A stretch of DNA of 64,000 nucleotides from Nemertoderma westbladi (GCA_032718475.1 JAUCBJ010008503.1:1-64000); one strand, 5' to 3'. Numbered from the stretch's first letter, positions 50,831-62,017 are shown. Numbers and translations are program-made. Notes: generated by a model from the sequence alone, not told the origin.

Positions 50831-52499
50831 CCGCTCCCAGAAAATGGGATTTGAGTCTATAAATCAAAATCACAGTTTCTAATATACGTAAATACTCTAA
50901 ACAGTTAGTCTTTCTTGCGCGGACGGCGTTTACGCAGTTTTTTAAAGCTAGCCAGAGTCTTTTTCTCTTTGGGGCGAGCCACTTTACAAGGAGGGCTATA
51001 ACTCCTGGGTGAAGGGTGCAATATGATTGCATCAGAGGGTGTAGGATTAGGGTCGGTGTATCCGCCGGTCGAAGTGCCGGGTTGGTTGACATCAACGTCG
51101 GGGGAGAGGGGTCTAACAGCCTTTAGAGCGCGTTTTAGGACGGCCGCTCTTACGGGTCCTTTACGAGTGGTCTGAACGAGAGCCGTGGGTGGACCATAGG
51201 CAGTCAGAAACTTCCTGGGTTTAATGGTTCTTTCCAACTCGCGTTCGCGGGCTCGGTATTCGTAAGGCCGTCGATATACTTCCTGTAACTCGGGGTGTGA
51301 GTTAACAAATAAGTCTCCATAGCTCCGGATCCTGACGGATAAAATTGATTAAGTTATAGGAGTGAATGTCGCTAGGATTAATACTCCTGAGAAATTTGCG
51401 TACGAACTTGGTTGAAATACATTCTCCGACGCGCTTCAGTAGTTCGTAACTCGATATGCGTGATTTCTGTTCGACAGAAGCGAATAGATAAGGATGGAAC
51501 GCATAAACTCCTTCGTAAGCGCGTCCAGGATAATAACGATGGCGCGAATCACAATGTAAATCAGCGTTCGCTTCCCAAGCTCTGATGTAACGTAGTGTAA
51601 TCATTTCATCTACGCTTTCCAAATCGTGATTAAAAGGGCAATCGAAACTGGCGTGTCCCTTTAGTTGACAATGGTGACATTGAGTCATAAATTGAGGGCA
51701 AACCGCAAAAATGTGCAAGTTATTGAGTCTGCAATATGCACAATAAATTTCCATCGCCGGTTGTTCGTGGAAATAGGAACAGCGGACGTTTGTGTCCTTC
51801 AGTTTGTTGGTTGGGTCTAGGGCATTCGTCACAATAATACCAAAGACGTACGTCCTGTAGAGGAAACGCGGGTGATCGTTCTCCAGTTTTGCAATATTCT
51901 TCCATTTGTTCAAAACTATCCGGGATAACAGGTAGTGGACGATCGGCGGTAAGATACATCATAGTGAAATAGAGCCGTTTGAGTTCTACCATAGGGTCAT
52001 GATGTATACCTTGAGGATATAGAGTCTCGAGGTTCTGCTGACTGGCGATGTTGAGATAGGTTTCTCTCAAAAATTCCAGGTAGTCGTTGAAGTCGATGCG
52101 TTTATCCGGTTCTTCAACGTTTTCTCTTTCCAGTCTGTTACGAATAGAATTTTCGTGTTCTATTCTCGGTTTATCGTTACGACTCCGCTGGGTATGATAT
52201 TTAAATAGAACCATTTCCCTTTCGGTGTCTACATCGTCCGTATCATGTAAATCGATAGGATGGCCGGTAGTTAAGAAGTCCATATACGTACCATTACGAT
52301 GCGTATAGCGAGCGGTGAATTTTCGATAGTCCAATTCACGCGTAAGTTGCTCTTGGGACATCGGCGGTTCGATATAACGACCATCGTCCTCCGTAATGGT
52401 TGGATCGGCTTCACCGCGTATCAAGCTATCCACAAATGCTTGTAAAGGTAGAGTATATCGCTCCCTGATACCAAGATCATCTTCTATCAACTCCGTCAT
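50826..52499 (-). pseudogene. ORF3: zinc-knuckle accessory protein, broken into three frames
   Basis: Segment a (52499-51720) opens with ATG and encodes an acidic, charged N-terminal domain of ~230 residues. Segment b (to 51302) carries YCAYC...H...C and CHHCQLKGHASFDC zinc knuckles and a conserved block RYYPGRAYEGVYAFHPYLF. Segment c (51237-50905 and beyond) is the basic Pro-rich tail. Compared with the intact relative at 3-1415, one base is inserted at the RQDPE position (near 51322), shifting b to c; a to b shifts near 51800. The N-terminal domain is unrelated to that of 3-1415. The a/b shift could instead be a real two-ORF arrangement. Confidence 0.7.
50831..50845 (-). promoter_or_regulatory. 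Polypurine tract
   Basis: Minus strand reads TTTTCTGGGAGCGG directly before TGTAAAAGC of the 3' LTR; the same sequence precedes the LTR at 1475, supporting functional conservation as plus-strand primer. Confidence 0.75.
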
Positions 52500-54121
52500 A
52501 TCTGCTATTTGGGTTTATTAATATTATAAGGAGTTTATGTTTAGGCGAGCGGGCGTCGCTGCCTACCTTTCTTTGCCCCCGGACAGTGGGATTCTCAGCG
52601 CCGATGTACCGTCGTCGCGGTGTTTACGCCAACATGTAGCAACAGCACGACAACGATAACCGGCACAAGTCACTCCACTGTCCGTCCCAAAGGCTTGAAT
52701 CCACTTTAGGTTCTTTCTATAGGAGAGTTGGGCTACTTTCACAATTGCGACTAGCTACTGTAAACACACTTTAGCAGTAACATTCACCTATAAACGCACA
52801 AATTCCACACAACTGTCACCAATTGTACACATACAGGCCATTTGTCCGTTAGTCAGTGCCTTCCAGAATGTCACGTTATTATTGTGTATCCTTGGATACT
52901 AACAGTGTGCTATGTATTCTCTATGCTATGCAATGGGACAAGCTTTCTATTGTTCTTTTAACTTGCTTCTAATTCTAGCGTGGGTGTTGCTATGGTGACA
53001 TTATGGAAAGCTAGCGGTAGAATTAGGGCAATTCTCATGCATACAGATCTGGAATGCTATTTAATAGTAATTCTTTAATTGTCAATATCCTCTTTATGCA
53101 TGATTTTATTAATTTTATCGGCTATTGACTATATGTTGGAGATTCTCGCACTCTAATACACTCAATAGGATGAATCTCCGCTCCCATGATCTATTAATTA
53201 ATGGAATTTTGGGAATGTTATAAATTGCACAAAATGACAATTTATGAAATTCATTTAAGATATGAATTTAAATTTATTCCCGTGAATTTTATTATTTGAT
53301 GGTAAAATTGACACAATTTTATTCCAGAGCATGTCTGGGGACCTAGGATCTTTAATTCTATAAAATTGTCTTTTAAGAGTATCGGTAAGTGCTGCGATAT
53401 CTTAATTGACTAGAAATTTTAAAGGATCTGAATTTTACAGATTTTAATAAATATTAAATTAATATTTAAGATGGGCACCGATTTATTCCAGAACTTGTCT
53501 GGGGACGTTAACCACTGATTCTAGAATTTGTCTTTCAAGTATATCGGTGGGTGCCGCGATATCTTAATCGACTAGAATTACAGATGGTCAAAAGGTTTAA
53601 CAGATTTATTTGCGTTTTACGCTACTGTTATAGGGACATCACGCTACTATATGTATTATTTAATATAAGGTATGAAGAGCAATATCGCACGAAGCAATGT
53701 CAGTGTGAAGAGGCAAGTCGTTTCCAAGGTCTACCCAGAGCTTGGTTTAGCTGAGACACGAGGATCTGAACTTTGCATTCCTAATACTCTGCCTACCAAT
53801 AATACTTAAATATAGTAGGAGCTTTATTGTACTTTAATAAGTACTGACATGTCATCTTACTATAGTCTCGTATTTATAATATAATACGGACAGTAAGGAA
53901 AAAGAAAGAATTATTTCTCGCCGTCACACTAAATATATATTATGTGTAATTACGTAATAAACACTAATATATTGCACTAACCTACTAAATAATCTAAAAT
54001 AACATTCTACTAAATAAAATTAAATAAAACGATTATAATAAAATTACATAATAATACATACATAAATATAAAATAAAAACAAATATAAAATAATATAGTC
54101 ACACGCCCACTCCATATGTTA
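52500..54121. other. Non-coding gap where Pol would be expected
   Basis: 1.6 kb with no RT or integrase trace. It contains a ~90-bp direct duplication about 160 bp apart (53320-53410 and 53480-53575), sharing TTATTCCAGA..TGTCTGGGGAC and TGC(T/C)GCGATATCTTAAT. The rest is AT-rich. Confidence 0.6.
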
Positions 54122-56464
54122 TTACGTTATGGAGTCCCTAGATATTTGTCGGATTAGGGAAGTGGTCGTAGGAAGAGTATCTTGCCTTCCATAGTTTCCG
54201 GACAGTTTTCGGTCTCTTTCCAGTAAACATAAACGACCAGCTGGGCGATTGAGTTGTTGTGTTACTTTCTCCGCTCCCTTGGCCTGTCTAATCTCCGCCG
54301 TGGTAAGATGAGGAGGCCATTCTTCTTCTTCTTTACTTAAGAAGTCGGATCCACCTAACCAGCCTGGAGTATCTATCAGTTCTTGAGGAGTTGCTCCTCT
54401 GGAAGCGATGTCGGCTGGATTAATCGTCCCAAGGCAATGTCTCCATTGATCTACATTGGAGTTAATATCGTCATTATCTGAGGAGTATGGTGTTCCCTCA
54501 GTTGGGTCGTCCACCTCACTGCTCTCCACTTCCCATTCCTTTACTTGGTATACCTGTTGTTGAGGTAATCTCTCTTTGAGAGTTCTACGGGAAGGGCCAG
54601 TGAAGTACCAACCTACTCTAGTTCTTACCGCATAGGTTTGTAGTGGCTGTGGTTGAGCAGGCCGTTTCTCCAATGTCTCTAGCGCCTCATGCGCGTTTTG
54701 GCCGATGAGTATTTGCACTCCAGGATAATCTGTGTGGAATCGAGGTATCTTAAGCTGCTGGATACTCTCGTCCTCGTCCCAGTTATAAGGTTCTACCTGG
54801 GTAGTAGCGAAGTTCTTTATAGCCACCATTTTTACTGACCTTATACTTTGTTCTCCTAATTTATCCTGGGGGGTGGACAACGCACCTACATAGTAATCTG
54901 CCATTATGGGAGATTTCCAAACCTGCATAATTCCTGACATATTCAACTTAGTTCGGAATTTGGGTTGTCCAGCAAAGATGTCTTCGGCTAGTTCTTGATC
55001 GATGAATGTTCCTGTGCTGCCGGAGTCAAGGAGGGCGTTCACTATGTAACTTTTGTTAGGACCGTGAACTCTTACCTGCACTACCGGAAATTCTCTGATT
55101 CCTACGTTGGAAGTTGGAGGTTTCCAAGATGGTTGTCTGTCAAAGGTAGTTGGGGGGAACTCATTGTCGGTGTCCTTTTCATACGTAAGTGCTCGATACA
55201 CTGCGGTATTTATTAGGTAACAGGATTCGTTGGCGTCGGAGAATTCGTCCGTATAGAATCCTTCCATCTCAGATTCTTGATCAGTGTCATTTACATCACT
55301 GAATTGGACATGTAGTTTGGGCTCACTTACCTGACTCGGGTTGTTTCGTTCGAATTCACTGTGTAACAAGATGTGATGTTTCGCACCGCACTTTGCACAC
55401 TTTACGTCGGAGTAACAGGTTCGCCGTTGGTGTCCTTGTCTGAGGCAATTATAGCATAACCGCTTATCCCACATGACTTCACGTCTGTCTACCAGGGATT
55501 TCTTTAGGAATTCAGCACACACACTCAAACGGTGGGGCCCGTCGCACAGCGCACATTTTGGTTTGATGTTACTCACCTTACCTTGGGTAACGTTATGCAC
55601 TCTCGTTCTTTCTTCGGGCTTTCTTCCGCGAATTCTCTTAGGAGACGTAGGAGGAGTTGTTGTTACCTGTTCTCTCCTGTCACTGGTTCGAGACTTATAT
55701 TTACTTACGTCTTTATAGGTCTTGTTGTCATAGTAAGATTTTGCTGTGTCTTTCCCGCTGTCCTCTTCTTGAGAAGCTTGGCTTTCGCCGTCGTCAGTAT
55801 AACACACTGGTGTTACCCTTCTCCTAGAAACGGGTTTCTCACTTACCTTATTTTCCGATGTTTTCTCTCTGGACTGCTTTATGAGTTGTAATTTTACTTC
55901 ACTATCTAAGAAGGACATGAGATCAGCCATGGTAGGGCCTCGTCGTTGCTGCTCATTCATATACAACACTTTCTTGTCCCAGCGTGTACATACTCCACCC
56001 TTTGGTAAAGTAGAGACTACGGCTCCAATAACCATGGAACTCTGATATTCATGAGACTTACCTAACCAATCCAATTGTCTACAGATCTCCTGAATCTCAT
56101 CGGAAAACTCTATAATCCCGCTACTAAGGAACTTTCGGGGGGCTACTAATTTTGCATACAAATACTTAGCTATGTTATCCTTGTTACCATACCTGATGTT
56201 TAATGTATCCCAAACTTGTCTTAATCCATCTGGATGTCCAATAAACTTTAACGCCATTAACTTGGGAGGTCCTTCCAAGCACTTGATGAGGAATCTAAGT
56301 TTCTCTCCGTTAGATAGTACAGAGCTCTGTATGCTATCTTTGTAATATTCATTGAAAGGTAACCATTTCATCTCATCTCCATTGAATTTGACGATTTCTC
56401 CCACTTCGACCGCTTGGCGGGCTAGCCATCTGATGCGTAAAGCTTTCTTGGGCCATCGTATTAT
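54122..56464 (-). CDS. BEL/Pao-like Gag-protease ORF2 with fused RNase H tail; no RT
   Basis: Frame open from 56464 (after a stop at 56467-56465); no ATG until 56371-56369. Domains: Gag region from VKFNGDEMKWLPF (DUF1759-like) over ~200 residues; zinc knuckles CALCDGPHRLSVC, CYNCLRQGHQRRTC and CAKCGAKHHILLH near residues 280-350; aspartic protease NALLDSGSTGTFID near 455. Soon after, the sequence passes directly to NPADIASRG..PQELIDT..GWLGGSDFL, the block that in BEL/Pao follows RNase H, so the RT and RNase H cores are deleted in frame. The terminal ~60 residues are unassigned. Entry is from ORF1, by +1 frameshift or stop-restart. Confidence 0.88.
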   Translation of the reverse strand: MIRWPKKALRIRWLARQAVEVGEIVKFNGDEMKWLPFNEYYKDSIQSSVLSNGEKLRFLIKCLEGPPKLMALKFIGHPDGLRQVWDTLNIRYGNKDNIAKYLYAKLVAPRKFLSSGIIEFSDEIQEICRQLDWLGKSHEYQSSMVIGAVVSTLPKGGVCTRWDKKVLYMNEQQRRGPTMADLMSFLDSEVKLQLIKQSREKTSENKVSEKPVSRRRVTPVCYTDDGESQASQEEDSGKDTAKSYYDNKTYKDVSKYKSRTSDRREQVTTTPPTSPKRIRGRKPEERTRVHNVTQGKVSNIKPKCALCDGPHRLSVCAEFLKKSLVDRREVMWDKRLCYNCLRQGHQRRTCYSDVKCAKCGAKHHILLHSEFERNNPSQVSEPKLHVQFSDVNDTDQESEMEGFYTDEFSDANESCYLINTAVYRALTYEKDTDNEFPPTTFDRQPSWKPPTSNVGIREFPVVQVRVHGPNKSYIVNALLDSGSTGTFIDQELAEDIFAGQPKFRTKLNMSGIMQVWKSPIMADYYVGALSTPQDKLGEQSIRSVKMVAIKNFATTQVEPYNWDEDESIQQLKIPRFHTDYPGVQILIGQNAHEALETLEKRPAQPQPLQTYAVRTRVGWYFTGPSRRTLKERLPQQQVYQVKEWEVESSEVDDPTEGTPYSSDNDDINSNVDQWRHCLGTINPADIASRGATPQELIDTPGWLGGSDFLSKEEEEWPPHLTTAEIRQAKGAEKVTQQLNRPAGRLCLLERDRKLSGNYGRQDTLPTTTSLIRQISRDSIT

Positions 56465-58367
56465 TTAATATCGAATTATCGGTATATAAATTTCTCGGAT
56501 TATTATCAGGTCTATAGGGAATATCATTAACAACAGGTTTATAATCACCCTTAATAGGGTTTGCTATAGGAGTTTCTACTTCACTAGCAGTATAGATGCG
56601 TGTAGGCTCCACACCTTGCGCATGTAATACTTCAGACCTAACAGGTTGACACAATGTTACAGGGGGTATTGGTATACCCTTTTGTATATTGACTAATTTG
56701 TCGCGTTCCAGCGCGATACTTTGCTGCACTTCTTGCAATTCTACCCTACTTTCCCTTACTGTTCCCTTGAGTTGGTGGACAGTCCCTTCTAAATCTCGGA
56801 TCTGCTGTGAGGAACATTCTCGGTGCTCTCTCAGCTGCCCGAGCAAGAGACCCATCTCCCGCCGTCCCCCATCAACCCACTCGACCGCCGAAGCGGGAGC
56901 CGCCAACGTAGTAGCGGGCCGACGTGGGACGACGGGAGACAAATCTTGGATTTCTCTCTCAGCGTCAAGAACCGGGACATTCTCTGGGACTGCTCCACCG
57001 GGTGCAAACAGTTTCGTACTGTGTAAAGGGAATTTGGTTGTAGGTTCGGGGAGTACAGGGGCCTCTCTCACCGAAGGGGTGTTTTCGAGAACAGGCTTAA
57101 CTATTTCAGGCTCATCTACTATGGTAGGGAGTCTTTTGACCTTAATAATTTGGTCTGTGGGTTCTGTACTACCTAAGTCTGTGCTAGCTAGTTGTCTTCT
57201 GACAGCTGGGGGCAAATCAGGCAGTTTATGACGGTGAGATGTTTTTCTACGCCTGCTTAGACGAGATCTATTTCCTCCGCCTTCCGGATCGGTGGTCTCG
57301 CCTTCTTCCGATGATGTGTATTCTTGGCGTTTGGGAGTAGATCGACTCATCATCTGCATTTGACTAGCAGTTAGCTGTTTATTTATGTAGTCTTGCGTCT
57401 CTTGCAGATTTTCCAACTCCAGTTGGGTAGTCTCCTCAGACGCTCTCCGTTCTGCTTCTGCCACTGCCTTTGCCATTGCCGCTGCCGCCTTTCTTTCTGC
57501 TTCTGCTTTTGCCGCCGCTGCCTTTCTTTCTGCTTCTACTTCTGCCGCCGCTGCCTTTCTTTCTGCTTCTACTTCTGCCGCCGCTGCCTTTCTTTCTGCT
57601 TCTACTTCTGCCGCCGCTGCCTTTCTTTCTGCTTCTACTTCTGCCATTGCCGCTGCTACTGCTGCTGCCTTTCGGTCCTCTATCTGTTTTTTCTTTATTT
57701 GTTCTTCTTGGACTCTAACGAGGCGGAGTCGTTCATCAAATTTAGCTTGGTTCGCAGCTAACATTTCCGCATCGATTGCGTCCAACACAAGCTTGGTTCC
57801 TTCACTATTAGGGCGAAGTCCAGACAGTCGTCTCCTCAACTCTTCGTCTCCTAGGAATCGCTGATAGTCTGACAGATAGATGTCAATGGCGTCTCTAGTT
57901 CGCGGCTTCTCTGCTGCTGTTAATTCGCTTTCCACTTCGCTTTCCACTTGAGAAGAAGTGGCGTCGGTTGATTCTTCATAGGTTGGCCGCTCATCATAAA
58001 CCGTATCCGCCATCTTCGCTACGCGTTCGGGCGTCCGCTCAACAATATCCGAACTACTGGAGCTATCAGGCCGCTGAGAACTAGGTTCTTGGCTAGGAGG
58101 TTGCTGCTGTTTGATAGCTGCTTCTTGATCCCGCTTGACTTGGGCCCGAGTGCCGATGATAGACCTACGCTTTTCTACTAGCCTAGGGTCTGACACTACT
58201 ACTGTAGGGATGGCCTTTCTTACAATAGTAGGTGACTTAGACTTGGATCTAGGATGTTCTATACTTGGATCTTGGTCACAGATCCTTTTAATACGCTGTC
58301 TAAGTCTAATACTCATTCTAACACTTTCTAAGAGACTATCTGACAGTGATTTGGTTGCGTCTGTCAT
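56373..58367 (-). CDS. ORF1: coiled-coil, Ala-rich Gag N-terminal protein
   Basis: 664 residues from ATG 58367 to TGA 56375-56373. N-terminal basic region (SIRLRQRIKRICDQDP), a Ser-rich acidic linker, then a long helix with about five AEVEAERKAAA-type 11-13 residue repeats (about residues 230-310), a coiled coil that probably multimerises. Further hydrophilic linkers and a second helical stretch (LLGQLREHRECSSQQIRDLE) follow. It overlaps the ORF2 frame by ~92 nt (56464-56373), and its stop is one base from an ORF2-frame ATG (TGAGATG). In the BEL/Pao context it acts as the Gag N-terminal extension. Confidence 0.8.
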   Translation of the reverse strand: MTDATKSLSDSLLESVRMSIRLRQRIKRICDQDPSIEHPRSKSKSPTIVRKAIPTVVVSDPRLVEKRRSIIGTRAQVKRDQEAAIKQQQPPSQEPSSQRPDSSSSSDIVERTPERVAKMADTVYDERPTYEESTDATSSQVESEVESELTAAEKPRTRDAIDIYLSDYQRFLGDEELRRRLSGLRPNSEGTKLVLDAIDAEMLAANQAKFDERLRLVRVQEEQIKKKQIEDRKAAAVAAAMAEVEAERKAAAAEVEAERKAAAAEVEAERKAAAAEVEAERKAAAAKAEAERKAAAAMAKAVAEAERRASEETTQLELENLQETQDYINKQLTASQMQMMSRSTPKRQEYTSSEEGETTDPEGGGNRSRLSRRRKTSHRHKLPDLPPAVRRQLASTDLGSTEPTDQIIKVKRLPTIVDEPEIVKPVLENTPSVREAPVLPEPTTKFPLHSTKLFAPGGAVPENVPVLDAEREIQDLSPVVPRRPATTLAAPASAVEWVDGGRREMGLLLGQLREHRECSSQQIRDLEGTVHQLKGTVRESRVELQEVQQSIALERDKLVNIQKGIPIPPVTLCQPVRSEVLHAQGVEPTRIYTASEVETPIANPIKGDYKPVVNDIPYRPDNNPRNLYTDNSILNNTMAQESFTHQMASPPSGRSGRNRQIQWR

Positions 58368-59740
58368 GTTTGTTTACACAGTTGAATGCCTACGGCTATA
58401 AATACAGTTAAAGCAAGTCTAGCAATTCAGTATCACTGTTAGCCTAATAATTAATTACCGATACTGCTACTCAGTGTAGCGTGATATATATATAATATAT
58501 TAGAATACCGGTATGCTTATAGTATATATATAAGTATTATTACAGACTAGATTTGTCACAGAGTACCGGTATATAAATTTAGCACAAATATATATAAATA
58601 TATAATAGGCCTATCGTGAATACCGGTATACAGCTGACACTTATAGTATATATAAGTATAATTATTACAGACTAGAATTAATTACAGAATACCGGTATGA
58701 TTTCAGCCTAAATTTATAGAATAAATATAATAAGCCTATTGTAAATACCGGTATGTCAATTATTTTAAAATAATTGAATTTCTGAATGTTAGGGGTTACC
58801 TGGTTACTTTACTTACTTTATTACCGTTATTTAAGCAGTAGTCCAACTGATATTAAGACCTAAGGATTGTATGACAGGCCTACTATTTTATTAATAGATT
58901 TAGTGGATTTATATGTACCCACATGAGGGGTTTTGTTACAATATTGAAATAGATGTTATTATTTCTGGGAAGTAATCACTACACAAAAGCTGTGCGCTCT
59001 CAGTGAAGTGCTACTTATTAGACACTAAAACAGATAATTCTACTTCCTAAGTTACTTATCTACAAATTACTTACGATACGGGTGAGATTAATTCTCTAAT
59101 TAAAACACAACAAAATATTACGTATGAAATTTTAGGGTAATTTTACAAGGAACTACAAACCAGTCTAGCAGAGTGTTAGATTTTCTGGTTATTACATCGG
59201 ACAGGATACTACGGTATTTGAAAATAATAAGTAGTAGTAAATACACTGCGTTGTCCAGATAGGAAAATACCACCGCCTGACGACCTATAGCCGTATCGCT
59301 ATAGGTACTACGTTATGTATCACGGAGTGTCCCTACCTAGAAGTTAATTACCGCGGTCTACCAGAACCAACGTGCCTATTAACCACTTTACAACACGAAT
59401 ATACTGCCTACACACTAATTACTTTCGGAAAGCACTGTACACCAAACCCTAAATTAGGTACAGGTACTTATAAAACAGATAACTAGCAGTTAAATATACT
59501 TGAACAGTTAAAAGAACCACGGCATCTGCTGGAGTGGCCAGAGCACAAAGTCACCAGTCTTTACCTACGCCAAGCAGCCCGTGTAGTACCGGGGTTAATT
59601 TAACTACAACGGTATGTGTAACAAGCACAATTACTATAGGAATAAACTTGGGGACATGAATGTTGCGAATAATCGCATAAACTCTGAATAATAAATATTA
59701 CGCTACCCATACAAACTACTCAAACAAATTACAAACCAAA

Positions 59741-60316
59741 CGCTGGCAGACTACCACCAAGCCTAAATAAACTACAGTATGTGCAGATTCCGAAATGGTT
59801 AGTTAGTATGCGTTCTAACACGGTAGTACGACTTATTCTTTAGGAGGGGGTTGACCTTACAGCTCTGGATGCCCCAACTTACTAACTGGCACTTTATCAG
59901 ACAAACTCTACACACGCAGCAATCTCTTCAGACCTAATAATAGCTAGACAACAATCCAGCCTACAAAATATCTGAGTAATAACTATTACGGTACCTGAAC
60001 AGACCACACAAACAAACACAGGCCAAAACGCTGGCAGACTACTATCAAGCCTAAATAAACTACAGTATATGCAGATTCCAAAATGGTTAGTTAGTATGCG
60101 TTCTAACACGGTAGTACGACTTATTCTTTAAGAGGGGATTGACCTTACAACTCAAGATGCCCCAACTTACTAACTGGCACTTTATCGGACAGACTCTACA
60201 CACGCCGCAATCTCTCCAGACCCAACAACAGTCAGACAACAGTCCAGCCTACAAATTATCTGTACAATCTGAGCAGGGTTACACGCCTTCTGCTCAATAT
60301 TAACTTACACATAAAT
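59741..60316. repeat. 288-bp tandem duplication in the leader
   Basis: CGCTGGCAGACTAC at 59741 and CGCTGGCAGACTAC at 60029 start two ~90% similar units, each with GGTTAGTTAGTATGCGTTCT and GCCCCAACTTACTAACTGGC. Confidence 0.9.
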
Positions 60317-60438
60317 AAAACTGACAGAAATAAGTAAACTATACAAAAGAATGAGGGGTGATCAATCCCTATTCCCCTGGCAGCCTACAATATACAATAG
60401 ATCACAATCGAAATAATACTAATGTACTTGCACTGGAA

Positions 60439-60640
60439 GTACCGGTTAGGACAGTTGGGCCTACAGACCTACAGCAGTACCGGTTCAGGCAGTTAGGCCT
60501 ACGGACCTACAGCAGTACCGGTTCAGGCAGTTAGGCCTACGGACCCACAGCAGTACCGGTTCTGGCAGTTGGGCCTACGGACCTACAGCAGTACCGGTTC
60601 TGGCAGTTGGGCCTATGGACCTACAGCAGTACCGGTTCAG
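60439..60640. repeat. 38-bp tandem array, 5+ copies
   Basis: Units GTACCGGTTCAGGCAGTTAG + GCCTACGGACCTACAGCA start at 60439, 60477, 60515, 60553 and 60591, with a partial sixth at 60629. Confidence 0.95.
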
Positions 60641-60703
60641 GTTTACTGGTCGACCGGTACTTTCAACCTTATTGTTTACTGCAATAAAGAAAATAACTGT
60701 TAT

Positions 60704-61888
60704 TGTACGCGCTTTTGAAGACCTTTAGCAGTTTAACCTGCTAAAATTTATATGTCTTTTGGTTTATAAATAGACTTTTAGTAAATGACAAGTATTTAAT
60801 ACCAATAAACACAACATTAGCCGAAGCCAGCCTAGTGCGCGTCCATTCACCCGCTGGATATACCCGGGAGACTGGATTCGGATGGGGCTTAGATTTTATT
60901 ATTGCAGTGAAGCCTACTCTATTATTCGATTGATCGTTAATAAATAATTCCTGACTAATATTATTCACTTTCGGGAAATATTAACAGTTCCTTTAGGACG
61001 TGGCGCTCTATCTAGGTAAACAGAGCTATGACTTATACTAAACACAACGGTAAGGCTTATGATTCACGTATAAGGCGCATTCTTTAGGAAATGCTTTGTT
61101 ATCAGCCACAATCATGCACACTACCGGTACCGCACAATACTGCACACTAATCTGCCGACCGTCAATGAATTTGATCACACATAAAGAGAACAGCAATTGA
61201 CTCATGTAGTGCCTATCAAATAGCATTAAACTCACTACAAACCACGATAATATAAGTCGCAATCGCTATATGTAACCTGTCTCTCTAACCTGTAGTGTAT
61301 CAAGAAAATTGGGAAATTTGGGTTCTTTATAGATGTTCTCCAAATAATAATATTCAACCAACTGATACAAATAATGACAACAGTAAACAGCATTAAGACG
61401 GTAGGTTAAGATAATGATATGATTGTTTGGTTAGTTGATAATTATGGCGATAACAGTTATACGTTCTATAATCTACGCCTACTAATGTTTTACTAAAAGT
61501 CTGAAACACCGAGTCATTCCAAAAGCCGATGTTCTTGGCCTAGAAGGAACAACAACAACAGTAACACTGAAACAGTAAGAATGAACACGCCTAGCACGAT
61601 CTGTAGAATATCTCCACATCGACAGTAAAAATCGCCCTGATTGGCTGTTAAGCTAAACAAAGAACCATGTGTCCAACGGCCGTTTCCATGCCAGCAACCA
61701 GCTGTTAGATGTCATAATCTGAATCATCAAGGCTACACTGTGCTAGAGTATTTGACGCATTGCGGGTTTTGTGCCTTGCCATGTCCGCCAAAGCACACAT
61801 ATAGAAGAATGACTTTTATGTCCGTTAAAACACCTACAACGGTACTTTGCAGGCAAGGGGAGTGATTATACCCGCAAAAGCTTTTACA
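60704..61888 (-). repeat. 5' LTR of the young element (1185 bp)
   Basis: Nearly identical to 49647-50830: visible differences are single bases in CTCTATTATTC, GATGTCATAATC and GGGGAGTGATT and one extra A in GATAATGATATG. Promoter expected on the minus strand; no start site assigned. Confidence 0.95.
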
Positions 61889-62017
61889 ACAATTAAAATA
61901 GGCAAGCTATTTACTCTTCTGCTAAATCTCTTCTAGCACCTATAAATGAACATGCTGACGTCAGATTTTGGCTGACTCCCTCCCCTCCCCTCATCAGCAC
62001 GTCATCAGATTTTCCCA

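Larger units (their letters stand above)
58368..60703 (-). other. Long repeat-bearing leader of the young element
   Basis: 2.3 kb between 5' LTR and ORF1 with no coding potential. Three tandem features: a ~126-bp unit twice (58511-58765, sharing ATTATTACAGACTAGA), a 288-bp unit twice (59741-60316) and a 38-bp unit five times (60439-60628). No tRNA-complementary primer-binding site was recognised next to the LTR. Confidence 0.7.
49647..61888 (-). mobile_element. Complete, young LTR retroelement lacking RT and integrase; TSD ACAAT
   Basis: ACAAT at 49642-49646 and 61889-61893; LTRs 49647-50830 and 60704-61888 differ at about four positions, so insertion is recent. Minus-strand order: 5' LTR, 2.3-kb leader with tandem repeats, coiled-coil ORF (58367-56373), Gag-protease ORF (to 54122), ~1.6-kb non-coding gap, zinc-knuckle ORF3 region (52499-50826), polypurine tract, 3' LTR. 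DUF1759-like Gag, three zinc knuckles and a DSG protease point to BEL/Pao. RT, most of RNase H, and integrase are absent, so mobilisation must have been in trans. Confidence 0.92.

Noticed and set aside
57393-57761. Cys/Leu-rich plus-strand ORFs
   Set aside because: Antisense shadow of the Ala/Glu/Arg coiled-coil repeats of ORF1.
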